Source of the DNA: Streptosporangium subroseum
GTDB taxonomy: Bacteria; Actinomycetota; Actinomycetes; Streptosporangiales; Streptosporangiaceae
Direction of reading: 5' to 3'
Assembly (NCBI RefSeq): GCF_900188345.1
Contig: NZ_FZOD01000006.1
Coordinates: forward strand, 124,001-188,000
Length of the DNA stretch: 64,000 bases
The translations under genes and the position numbers were made by a program. The notes below the pieces were generated by a model. That model did no database searches, was not told the DNA's origin, and saw only the letters and a program-made list of their open reading frames with translations. Position 1 is the stretch's first letter, and every line of letters begins with the position of its first letter. Below, piece by piece: positions 34,484 to 42,377 of the stretch.

Positions 34484-35298
34484 CCGGCGGCCCTCCTTCT
34501 GCGATCCCACTCGGGGTTGATCCGGGGGATCGCGGCCAGCAGCGTCCTGGTGTACGGGTCCTGGGGGTCGGCGAAGACCCGCTCGCACGGGCCCTCCTCG
34601 ACGATCCGCCCCTTGCTCATGACCGCCACCCGGTGGGCGATCTGGCGGACGACGGCGAGGTCGTGGGCGATGAAGACATAGCTGAAGCCGCTCTCCCGCT
34701 GCAGGCGCCGCAGCAGCTCGATCACCTGCGCCTGCACCGACACGTCGAGCGCGGAGACGGCCTCGTCGCAGATCACCAGCTTGGGATTGACAGCGAGCGC
34801 GCGGGCGATACCGATGCGCTGCGCCTGGCCGCCGGAGAACTGCGCGGGGTAGCGCTGCGAATGGTCGGGGTTGAGCCCGACCCGCACCATCAGCTCCTTG
34901 GCGAGCGCCCGCTTACCACCCTTGGGCTCCATCCCCTGGTAGACGAGGGGCGCCGTCAGGATGCGCTCGACCGTGTGCCGGGGGTTGAGCGAGGAGAAGG
35001 GATCCTGGAAGACCACCTGGACGTTGCCCCGGAATCCGGCCAGGTCAGCGCCCTTCGCGCGGGTCACGTCCCGGCCCTCGAACTCCAGGGTGCCCGCGGT
35101 CGGCTCCATCAGCTTGGCCACCATGCGGGCCGTGGTGGACTTGCCGCTGCCCGACTCGCCCACCACGGCCAGGGTCTCGCCGAGCCGCACCTCGAGGCTC
35201 ACCGCGTCGACGGCGGTGAACTCCTCCTTCCGCCCGAACGGCCCGCGCACGGTGAACCGCTTGGTCAGGTCCCGTGCGCGCAACAGGGGTTCGCTCAT
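34480..35298 (-). CDS. peptide ABC transporter ATPase, DppF/OppF type
   Basis: A 272-residue ABC ATPase. Walker A is GESGSGKST, the Q-loop VFQDPFSSLNPR (the SSLNPR form marks Opp/Dpp ATPases), the signature FSGGQAQR and Walker B LVICDEAVSALD. The C-terminal oligopeptide-transporter extension is DPQDPYTRTLLAAIPR. The start at 35298 lies in an ATGA overlap with the second ATPase gene. It powers uptake with the neighbouring permeases and binding protein. Confidence 0.95.
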   Translation of the reverse strand: MSEPLLRARDLTKRFTVRGPFGRKEEFTAVDAVSLEVRLGETLAVVGESGSGKSTTARMVAKLMEPTAGTLEFEGRDVTRAKGADLAGFRGNVQVVFQDPFSSLNPRHTVERILTAPLVYQGMEPKGGKRALAKELMVRVGLNPDHSQRYPAQFSGGQAQRIGIARALAVNPKLVICDEAVSALDVSVQAQVIELLRRLQRESGFSYVFIAHDLAVVRQIAHRVAVMSKGRIVEEGPCERVFADPQDPYTRTLLAAIPRINPEWDRRRRAAG

Positions 35299-36095
35299 GA
35301 GACCACCTCGTCGTCGATCCGCGGGATGCTCTCCAGGAGCATCCGGGTGTACTCGTGCCGGGGCTCGGAGAAGACCTGCTCGGCGGTGCCGTACTCGACC
35401 TGCTCGCCCTGGCACATCACGAGCACCCGCGCGGCGATCGAGCTGATCACCGCGAGGTCGTGGGTGACGAAGACCATCCCGGTCCCGGTCTCCTTCTGGA
35501 GCCCGGCGAGCAGGCGCAGGATCTGCGCCTGGACGGTGACGTCGAGGGCGGTCGTCGGCTCGTCGGCGATGAGGAGCGCGGGGGAGCAGACCAGCGCCAT
35601 CGCGATCATGATGCGCTGGCGCTGCCCGCCGGAGAACTGGTGGGGGTAGTAGCCCGCCCGCCGGTCCGGCTCGGGGATGCCGACCTGCGCCAGCGCCTCG
35701 GCGACGACCTTCCCGGCCGCCTTGCGCGAGCCTCCCCGGTGGGCCCGGTACATCTCCTCGATCTGCAGGCCGACCGTGTAGTACGGATTCAGCGACGACA
35801 GTGGGTCCTGGAAGATCATTGAGGCCTGCTCGCCCCGGATCGCGCGCATCTGCCGGTCCGTACGGCCGAGCAGCTCGACGCCGTTCAGCCGGATGCTTCC
35901 CCTGGTCACGGCCCCGCGCGGCAGCAGGCCCATGATGGCCAGGCTGGTCATCGACTTGCCCGAGCCGGACTCGCCGACGATGCCGACGGTCTCGTCCCTG
36001 CCGACCGTGAACGACACGTCCTTGACCACGTCCACGAGGCCGCGCGTGGTCGGGAAGGTCACCGTGAGGTCCTCCACGACAAGCAGCTCACTCAT
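35295..36095 (-). CDS. peptide ABC transporter ATPase, DppD/OppD type
   Basis: A 266-residue ABC ATPase. Walker A is GESGSGKSM, the Q-loop IFQDPLSSLNPYY, the signature FSGGQRQR and Walker B LLIADEPTTALD. It ends in an Opp-type C-terminus (HEYTRMLLESIPR) but lacks the four-Cys iron-sulphur cluster of some DppD proteins. The ATG at 36095 overlaps the permease stop (ATGA) and GAGGA precedes it. It is expected to heterodimerise with the next gene product. Confidence 0.95.
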   Translation of the reverse strand: MSELLVVEDLTVTFPTTRGLVDVVKDVSFTVGRDETVGIVGESGSGKSMTSLAIMGLLPRGAVTRGSIRLNGVELLGRTDRQMRAIRGEQASMIFQDPLSSLNPYYTVGLQIEEMYRAHRGGSRKAAGKVVAEALAQVGIPEPDRRAGYYPHQFSGGQRQRIMIAMALVCSPALLIADEPTTALDVTVQAQILRLLAGLQKETGTGMVFVTHDLAVISSIAARVLVMCQGEQVEYGTAEQVFSEPRHEYTRMLLESIPRIDDEVVS

Positions 36096-37081
36096 CGGAT
36101 CCTCACTCTCGGGTCGAGGCCGGTGTAGACGAGGTCGACCACGACGTTGCCCACCACCACGAAGAACGCCGCGAGGAGGGTGACCGCCATGATCACCGGC
36201 TGGTCGTTCTTGGCGATGGAGTCGGCGGCCATCTTGCCGACGCCGTTGAGGCCGAAGACGGTCTCGGTGATCAGTGCTCCGCCCAGCAGCGCGGCGAAGT
36301 CCATGCCGAAGATCGTGGTGATCGGCGTGAGCGCGGGCCGCAGCGCGTGCCGCCGCATCGTGAGCACCGGGGCCAGGCCCTTCGACCGGGCCGTGCGCAT
36401 GAAGTTCTCGGCCAGCGTGTCGATGACGTTCGCCCTGGTCAGCCGCGCGTAGAGGCAGGCGTAGCCGGTAGCCAGGACGATCCACGGCATCAGGTACGAC
36501 TGCAACCACAACAGGGGGCCGTCGGAGAACGCCACGGCCGAGGGGAACGGCAGGATCTGCAGCTTGACCACCAGGACGTACTGCAGGGCCAGCGCGAGCA
36601 CGTAGTTGGGGATGCTGGCGCCGCCCAGGGCCAGGCCCATCGTGGTCCGGTCCCACCAGGTGCCCTCCCTGACCGCGCTGAGCAGACCGGCGCCGATGCC
36701 GATGACCAGCCAGAGCACGGCCGCGCCGACCGCGACGGTGGCGCTGACCGGGAGCCGGTCCAGGATCATCTCCCACACCGACTGGCTGGTCTGGAAGGAG
36801 TAGCCGAGGCAGGGTGCCGGGCAGTGGATCAGGTTCGCGCCCGATCCGTAATCCCGCCCGGCGAACAGCCCGCTCAGGAAGTCCCAGAACTGCGTGAAGA
36901 ACGGCTGGTCCAGCCCGAGGAGTGTGCGGATCTGCAGGATCCGCTCCGGCGTGCAGGTCTTGCCGCAGATCATGACCGCCGGGTCCGGCGACAGTTTGAA
37001 GAAGATCAGGTAGGTGAACAGGCAGACCATGAAGAGGATCAGCACGAGCCCGGCGATCCGGCCTGCGAGGTAACGGGCCAT
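36092..37081 (-). CDS. peptide ABC transporter permease, DppB/OppB type
   Basis: A 329-residue inner-membrane permease with about six TM helices, N-terminal MARYLAGRIAGLVLILFMVC and the permease EAA-like loop (YARLTRANVIDTLAENFMRTARSKGL). The large first extracytoplasmic loop has CGKTC and CPAPC cysteine pairs, which is somewhat unusual. TGATG coupling with the DppC gene upstream (1-bp overlap) supports co-translation. Confidence 0.93.
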   Translation of the reverse strand: MARYLAGRIAGLVLILFMVCLFTYLIFFKLSPDPAVMICGKTCTPERILQIRTLLGLDQPFFTQFWDFLSGLFAGRDYGSGANLIHCPAPCLGYSFQTSQSVWEMILDRLPVSATVAVGAAVLWLVIGIGAGLLSAVREGTWWDRTTMGLALGGASIPNYVLALALQYVLVVKLQILPFPSAVAFSDGPLLWLQSYLMPWIVLATGYACLYARLTRANVIDTLAENFMRTARSKGLAPVLTMRRHALRPALTPITTIFGMDFAALLGGALITETVFGLNGVGKMAADSIAKNDQPVIMAVTLLAAFFVVVGNVVVDLVYTGLDPRVRIR

Positions 37082-38037
37082 CAGGAGGCTTCTCCCGCGT
37101 CGGTGACGGCCCGGATCCGGTCCCCGAGCACGGTGAGGGACAGCACGGTGAGGAAGAGGAAGAGCCCGGGGATCGCGAAGTACATCGGGTCCACCGCGTA
37201 CCAGCTCACCGAACTGGCGATCATCTGTCCCCACGAGGGGGTCGGCGGGGTGACGCCCACGCCCAGAAAGGACAGCCCGGCCTCGGTGCCGATGTAGCCG
37301 GGCACCGCCAGGGTCGTCATGACGATGAGTGAGCTGCGCAGATTGGGCAGGATCTCCTTGAACACCAGGGCGCCCGTGGAGGCGCCCGACGCGCGGGCCG
37401 CCTCGACGAACTCCCGGTTCACCAGCGTCAGCGTCTGCCCGCGCACCACCCGTGCGAGGTACGGCCAGCCGAACACGCTGATCACCACGACCAGCAGGAC
37501 CGCCCGGTTCCCCGACGGCAGCGACGACAGGATCGCGATCATGAAGATCAGCGAGGGGAAGGCCATCAGGAAGTCCATGACCCGGGAGATCACCTGGTCG
37601 GCCCAGCCCCCGTAGAACCCGGCGAGCATGCCGAAGACCACGCCGAGCAGGGTGGTCAGCACGGTCGCCGAGATCGCGATCAGGAACGACACGCGAGCGC
37701 CGTACATGATGCGGGCGAAGACGTCGCGGCCGTTCTGCGGCTCGACGCCGAACAGGTGCTCGGCGCTGACGCCGCCGAGCGAGCCCCGCGGCAGGCCGCC
37801 GAGGTTGGTGTCGATGGCCGCCGCGTCGAAGTCGTTCGGCCCGTGCCCGGTGAGGGCGGTGATCAGCGGTGCGCAGACCGCCATCAGGACGACCAGGGCG
37901 AGGAAGCCCGTGCTGAGGACGGCGGCCCAGTCGTGCAGCAGCGCGCCCGCTATCCGGCGTCCCGAGGTGGCGGGCACACCGGGTGTGCCCGCCCCGGGGC
38001 CGGCCTTCGCATCGCGCGAGGGTGCGGCGGTGGTCAT
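37081..38037 (-). CDS. peptide ABC transporter permease, DppC/OppC type
   Basis: A 318-residue permease with a cytoplasmic N-terminal tail and about six TM segments. The EAA loop is VNREFVEAARASGAS and the C-terminal LSFLGVGVTPPTPSWG segment is highly typical of DppC. It begins 9 bp after the binding-protein gene and overlaps the DppB gene. Confidence 0.95.
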   Translation of the reverse strand: MTTAAPSRDAKAGPGAGTPGVPATSGRRIAGALLHDWAAVLSTGFLALVVLMAVCAPLITALTGHGPNDFDAAAIDTNLGGLPRGSLGGVSAEHLFGVEPQNGRDVFARIMYGARVSFLIAISATVLTTLLGVVFGMLAGFYGGWADQVISRVMDFLMAFPSLIFMIAILSSLPSGNRAVLLVVVISVFGWPYLARVVRGQTLTLVNREFVEAARASGASTGALVFKEILPNLRSSLIVMTTLAVPGYIGTEAGLSFLGVGVTPPTPSWGQMIASSVSWYAVDPMYFAIPGLFLFLTVLSLTVLGDRIRAVTDAGEAS

Positions 38038-38046
38038 GGCGTGCGC

Positions 38047-39732
38047 CTACTTGCCCGGGTCTTTGAGCCCGAGGGAGATGAAGTCGATGCCGCCGGAGAA
38101 CGCGTCGTTCAGGTAGGCCCCCGCGACGTTGCCGCCGACGATCGTCACGTTCTTCTCGTAGACGAGAGGCACGATCGGCGCCTGCTCCATGATCTGCTTG
38201 TCCAGCTCGGCGTACGCGGCGTTGGCGGCGTTGACGTCGGTCATCGCGCCGATCTCGTCGATCCGCTTGTTGATGGCCTCGTCGTTGATCTGGGCGAGGT
38301 TCTGGTTGCCCTTGTCGAAGATGTTGCGGCCGTCGAACAGCGGCGGCAGGAAGGTGGCGCCGGACGACCAGTCCGGGCACCAGCCGGTGATGGCCGCGTC
38401 GTGCTGCTGCGCCGGGGTGGCGATCACCTCGTAGAAGGTGGACGTGTCGATGTTGTTGATCTTGACGTTGATCTTCAGCGGCTTCAGCGCCTCCTGGATC
38501 GCGACCGCCATGCCCTGCTGGCGGGGATCCGGGCGGACGTCCAGGGTCAGGTCGAACCCGTCGCCGAGCCCGGCGTCATCGAGGAGCTGCTGCGCCTTGG
38601 CCGGGTCGGTCGGGTACGGGTCGTAGTCCACCCGGCCGACGATGGTCGGCGGCTGGATCGAGGTCGCCTTGTCCGCGAGCGTCGTCCCGCCGTCCCCGGC
38701 GACCACGGTGTCCTTGTTGACCGCGTAGTTGATCGCCTGCCGGACCCGCACGTCGCCGAGGGGCTTCTTGGTGGTGTTGAGGCTCATGTAGGTGGTGCAG
38801 CCCATGTAGCCGGAGAGCGTGCGTTCCTTGATCTGCGGGGTCTGGATCCGGGCCACCGTGGCCGCCTGGATCGCGCCCGCGGTGGCGTTCGCGTCGGCGC
38901 CCTGCCCGGCGAGCATGCGCTCGTCGATGGTCGCGCCGTCGAGCCCGAAGGTGAACTCGAACCCGTCCGCCTTGGCCGGGCGGAGGGTGTCGGAGGAGGC
39001 CTTCCAGTACGGGTTGCGGACCAGCTTCAGCGACGCGCCGCGCTGGTAGCTCTCCACCTTGTACGGTCCCGACGCGATCGGCTTGGTGTCGAAGGCGCCT
39101 GCCGCCCCCGAACCCTTCGGAAAGGGCACGAAGTTGGGCTGCGCGAGCGCGCTGGCGAAGTCCGCGAACGACTTCTTCAGGTGGAAGACGATCGTCTTGG
39201 CGTCCGGGGTCTCGATCGTGTCGAGGTCGCCGGAGACGTACGGGCCCTTGTAGTCCTTGGGCGCGTCGATGAGCAGCCTGGCGTACGGCGAGCCGATCCC
39301 GGCCTCCGGGTCCCAGGCGCGCTCGACCCCGAACTTCATGGCCTCGCTGGTGATCGGCGTGCCGTCCTCGAAGAAGATGTCGTCCTTGAGGGTGAACGTC
39401 CACGTCTTGTTGTCGTCGCTGCCGGTGCCGGTGGTGGTGGCGAGGTCAGGAACGATCTTCGTGCCCTCCGCTCCCGGACCCGCGCCGAACGTCGTCAGGC
39501 CCCGGTAGATGAGCCGATAGAAGTTGTTGACGCCGCCGTCCCAGCCCCGAGCCGGGTCCAGGTGGGAGTAGTCGGCGGTGAGCAGGACGTGGACGGTGCC
39601 CCCCGTAGAAGCCGCTGCCGCCCCTGTCGCCGACCCGCCGGCTCCGGAGGCGGGGGCGGAGGCACCGCCACACCCGGTGAGCGCCAGGGCGGTGAACACC
39701 GCAACAGTGGCGAGAACTGCCGATCTCCTCAT
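38047..39732 (-). CDS. peptide-binding lipoprotein of ABC importer (SBP family 5)
   Basis: A 561-residue DppA/OppA-like solute-binding protein. The signal peptide and lipobox LALTGC (Cys21) anchor it outside the membrane, followed by a Gly/Ala/Ser-rich spacer. Family 5 landmarks are TWTFTLKDDIFFEDGTPITSE-like region, RQAINYAVNK and the PLVYEKN segment near the end. Ligands are peptides, but some family members bind oligosaccharides. Here the first enzyme of the operon is an arabinosidase and later ones cleave proline peptides, so a glycopeptide ligand is a reasonable inference. Confidence 0.95.
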   Translation of the reverse strand: MRRSAVLATVAVFTALALTGCGGASAPASGAGGSATGAAAASTGGTVHVLLTADYSHLDPARGWDGGVNNFYRLIYRGLTTFGAGPGAEGTKIVPDLATTTGTGSDDNKTWTFTLKDDIFFEDGTPITSEAMKFGVERAWDPEAGIGSPYARLLIDAPKDYKGPYVSGDLDTIETPDAKTIVFHLKKSFADFASALAQPNFVPFPKGSGAAGAFDTKPIASGPYKVESYQRGASLKLVRNPYWKASSDTLRPAKADGFEFTFGLDGATIDERMLAGQGADANATAGAIQAATVARIQTPQIKERTLSGYMGCTTYMSLNTTKKPLGDVRVRQAINYAVNKDTVVAGDGGTTLADKATSIQPPTIVGRVDYDPYPTDPAKAQQLLDDAGLGDGFDLTLDVRPDPRQQGMAVAIQEALKPLKINVKINNIDTSTFYEVIATPAQQHDAAITGWCPDWSSGATFLPPLFDGRNIFDKGNQNLAQINDEAINKRIDEIGAMTDVNAANAAYAELDKQIMEQAPIVPLVYEKNVTIVGGNVAGAYLNDAFSGGIDFISLGLKDPGK

Positions 39733-39763
39733 TGCGCCTTCTTTCGATGGGTGAACTCGGGGG

Positions 39764-41620
39764 TCATGCGTTCCTGACCCATACGCGCATGGCTTCTGGC
39801 CGGCGGTTGCCCCAGAGGAAGTGGGGGACGAAGGTCACCGGAACCGCTCCGCCGGGCGCCGGCCGTTCCGCCGGCAACTCGGGGTAGAGCTCGGCGGAGG
39901 GCGGCGCGGCCGCCCCCGCCGTCATCCGCAGGACGACCGCGCCCGGCAGCTCGTCCCGCGACCGCTCGACGGTCGCGCCGGCGACCTGCTCGGGGGAGAC
40001 GACGAGGTCGTCCACCGATACCGGGCAGTCCTGTTGCTCGACGCAGTAGACGAGCGGACCGCGCGCGACGCCGACCGCGCCGCGGGTCGCGTCCAGGTAG
40101 GGGTGCGAACCGTGCGCCCTGACCGGCATCGGGACGCCGAGCCGCAGCTCGTCGCCCGCCGCCCAGACGCGCTCGACGGTGAGCCAGCCGTCCTCGGCCC
40201 CCTCGACCGGCCGGCCGTTCACCGACGCCGTCACCGAACGGGCCCACGCGGGGACGCGCAGCCGGATCGCGTACGGCCCGTCCGGCGCCCGCTCGACGAC
40301 GATGCGCACGTCGCCGTCCCAGGGGTAGTCCGTCTCCATCACCAGGGCGATCGAACCGGTCTCGATCCGTGCCCCGGCGTAGGTCGTGATGTGGAGCACG
40401 CCCTCACGCTCGGCGGCGACGTAGTCGCCGAGCTGCGCCATCCAGCGGACGATGTTCGGTGGACAGCAGGGACAGCCGAACCAGGACCGGCGCAGCATCT
40501 CGCCGCCCGTCTCCGCGCCGCTGCGCTGCTCGTGGTCGGGGCGGCGCTGCAGCGGGTTGTCGTAGAAGAACGCCCTGCCGTCGGCGGACAGGCCCACGGC
40601 GTACGCGTTGAACAGCACCCGCTCGAAAACGTCGAGGTACTTCGCGCCTCCGGTCGCCTGGAACATCCGCCACGCCCACTGCATGGTGGCGATCGCGGCG
40701 CAGGTCTCGGCGTAGGCGCGCTCGGACGGCAACTCGTAGCGGTCGCCGATCGCCTCGTCGGAGTGGCGGCTGCCGAGACCGCCGGTGAGGTAGAGCTTGG
40801 TGGCGACCATGTCGTCCCAGAGCCGGTCGAGCGCCTCGAACAGTGAGCGGTCGCCGGTCTCCAGGTAGATGTCGGTCGCGCCCGCCGCGAGGTAGGCCAT
40901 CCGTACGGCGTGCCCGATGACCGAGGGCAGCTCGCGGAAGGGCAGGTGGTCCTGGAAGTATTCGGGAGGGAAGATCGTGTGTTTCAGCCTGGCCTGGCCC
41001 CGCCGGTCCACGAACAGGCCCGCCTGGACGAGGTAGGCGCGGTCGCCGGTCTCCCTGAACAGCTCGACCAGCGCCATCTCGACCTCGGGGTGGCCGCAGG
41101 TGGCCTCCTCCTTGCCGGGCCCGAACCGCTCCACCACCAGGTCGGCGAACCTCACCGCCACGGCGAGCAGCCGCCCGTCGCCCATCCGCCGTCGCGCGGC
41201 GACCGCGGCCTGGATGAGGTGGCCCAGGTTGTAGAGCTCGTGGCCCCAGGAGAGGTCCTCCCACGGCTTCTTGGCGCTCGCCGGATCCTGGAAGTAGGAG
41301 TTCAGGTAGCCGTCCTCGGCCTGCACGCGTTCAAGCAGCTCGACGACCTCGTCGAAGAACTCCCGGGCCCCGTCCTGCGCGGTGCCGGCGCCGATCTCGT
41401 ACGCCACCCCTTCGAGGGTCTTGTACAGATCCGTGTCCAGGAACGGGTAGCGGCCACGGTACGGCGGAGCGTCCGTCACGAGGAGGCGCCTCAGGTTGTC
41501 CACGTTGCCGGCGGCGCGCAGCTGCTCGATGGTGTGCGGGACCGTGGCGGTGCTGTTGCGGGCCTGCCACTGACGGAGCAGACCACCGGTGATCTGCACG
41601 TTGACCTGCTCAAACATCAT
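39764..41620 (-). CDS. cytoplasmic GH127-type beta-L-arabinofuranosidase (DUF1680)
   Basis: A 618-residue (alpha/alpha)6-barrel plus beta-sandwich enzyme of the DUF1680/GH127 family. The Cys3-Glu zinc centre known from Bifidobacterium HypBA1 is conserved: E305 and C307 (YAETCAA), C385 and C386 (GCPCCPPN). Spacing 307 to 385 nearly equals HypBA1 C340 to C417. Characterised members release L-arabinose from beta-L-Araf-(1,2)-beta-L-Araf attached to hydroxyproline in extensins. No signal peptide, so the substrate must be imported, as in Bifidobacterium. The start at 41620 (MMFEQVN) has GAGG 6 nt upstream. It is the first gene of the operon containing the ABC importer and proline peptidases. Confidence 0.92.
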   Translation of the reverse strand: MMFEQVNVQITGGLLRQWQARNSTATVPHTIEQLRAAGNVDNLRRLLVTDAPPYRGRYPFLDTDLYKTLEGVAYEIGAGTAQDGAREFFDEVVELLERVQAEDGYLNSYFQDPASAKKPWEDLSWGHELYNLGHLIQAAVAARRRMGDGRLLAVAVRFADLVVERFGPGKEEATCGHPEVEMALVELFRETGDRAYLVQAGLFVDRRGQARLKHTIFPPEYFQDHLPFRELPSVIGHAVRMAYLAAGATDIYLETGDRSLFEALDRLWDDMVATKLYLTGGLGSRHSDEAIGDRYELPSERAYAETCAAIATMQWAWRMFQATGGAKYLDVFERVLFNAYAVGLSADGRAFFYDNPLQRRPDHEQRSGAETGGEMLRRSWFGCPCCPPNIVRWMAQLGDYVAAEREGVLHITTYAGARIETGSIALVMETDYPWDGDVRIVVERAPDGPYAIRLRVPAWARSVTASVNGRPVEGAEDGWLTVERVWAAGDELRLGVPMPVRAHGSHPYLDATRGAVGVARGPLVYCVEQQDCPVSVDDLVVSPEQVAGATVERSRDELPGAVVLRMTAGAAAPPSAELYPELPAERPAPGGAVPVTFVPHFLWGNRRPEAMRVWVRNA

Positions 41621-41636
41621 GAGGGCCCTCAATGCC

Positions 41637-41666
41637 ATGTAGCATTTCACCTGTACTATGTAGCAT
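41637..41666. promoter_or_regulatory. ATGTAGCAT direct repeats at the GH127 operon promoter
   Basis: Two exact ATGTAGCAT copies (41637-41645 and 41658-41666), start to start exactly 21 bp, two helical turns, 17-46 nt upstream of the GH127 start codon. Suitable as a tandem operator for the operon's own GntR regulator (inference). Confidence 0.5.
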
Positions 41667-42039
41667 GGCACTGAACCTTAGAGCCGGGTAAACGGACCGC
41701 CAATAGAGCGGAATATTTAGGGCTCATCCGTATCGAAACGGTTATCAAAGCGTGATGTCCGGATCGCCGGCGCCGACGCGGGCCTTGCTCGGGGAAGAGC
41801 AGGTCGGGCCGCCGTCGAGGCGGCCGTGACGCGGCCTGCGTGATCACGCTCGCGCCTTTCCGGGCGCCTCTTCTGGGCCGGTGCCGTCAGGGTTGTCACC
41901 CCTCCGCGGAGTCGGCCGCCACATTCGGGCAAGCCGACGGTGCGCGGCGCCATGGACGAGACCGTCGTACGGCTCGCGTCGCGCCGGGTCTTTCCTCGCG
42001 GCCCTTGACTTCTTTCATCACAGCTCTTGACGGGAATTA

Positions 42040-42053
42040 TGAGATCGTTAACA
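42040..42053. promoter_or_regulatory. degenerate LacI-type box
   Basis: TGAGATCGTTAACA matches 11 of 14 positions of the TGTTARCGYTAACA palindrome. 223 bp upstream of the perfect copy. Confidence 0.35.
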
Positions 42054-42262
42054 CTCTCGACCATGAGATGTGAACGTGGTCGCGCATCGGCCGTTCAATG
42101 GATGCGGTGATTCGATGTCGTAGATCATTTCCTGCCGTAAGCATGCTATGAGCAGGTGTTTTGTGTTTTCCTTCCGCTTGCGCCATTCCGTCGGCGGGCG
42201 GTTTGGCCTAATCAGTAGTCGCTGGTGAGCGCATATTCGCCCGGTCCTTCGCGGCGGATAAA

Positions 42263-42276
42263 TGTTAACGCTAACA
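42263..42276. promoter_or_regulatory. LacI-type operator upstream of the secreted GH146-type gene
   Basis: TGTTAACGCTAACA, one mismatch from a perfect palindrome between its arms (A/G at the centre), 101 bp before the start codon. Same family as the sites near GH43. Confidence 0.7.
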
Positions 42277-42377
42277 ACAAATTTTCAACGCAGGCCGACC
42301 TCGATCCCTCATTTCCGCGGACACCGCCGGATGAGAAACCTCAGACCAGATCTCGAGCCACAGACGAGGACAGTGAA

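Larger units (their letters stand above)
41621..42377. promoter_or_regulatory. 757-bp divergent regulatory region between GH127 and GH146-type genes
   Basis: No supported gene. It contains a pair of ATGTAGCAT direct repeats next to the GH127 start, a degenerate LacI-type box at 42040-42053 and a perfect one at 42263-42276. Locally A+T rich (42000-42290). Confidence 0.6.
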
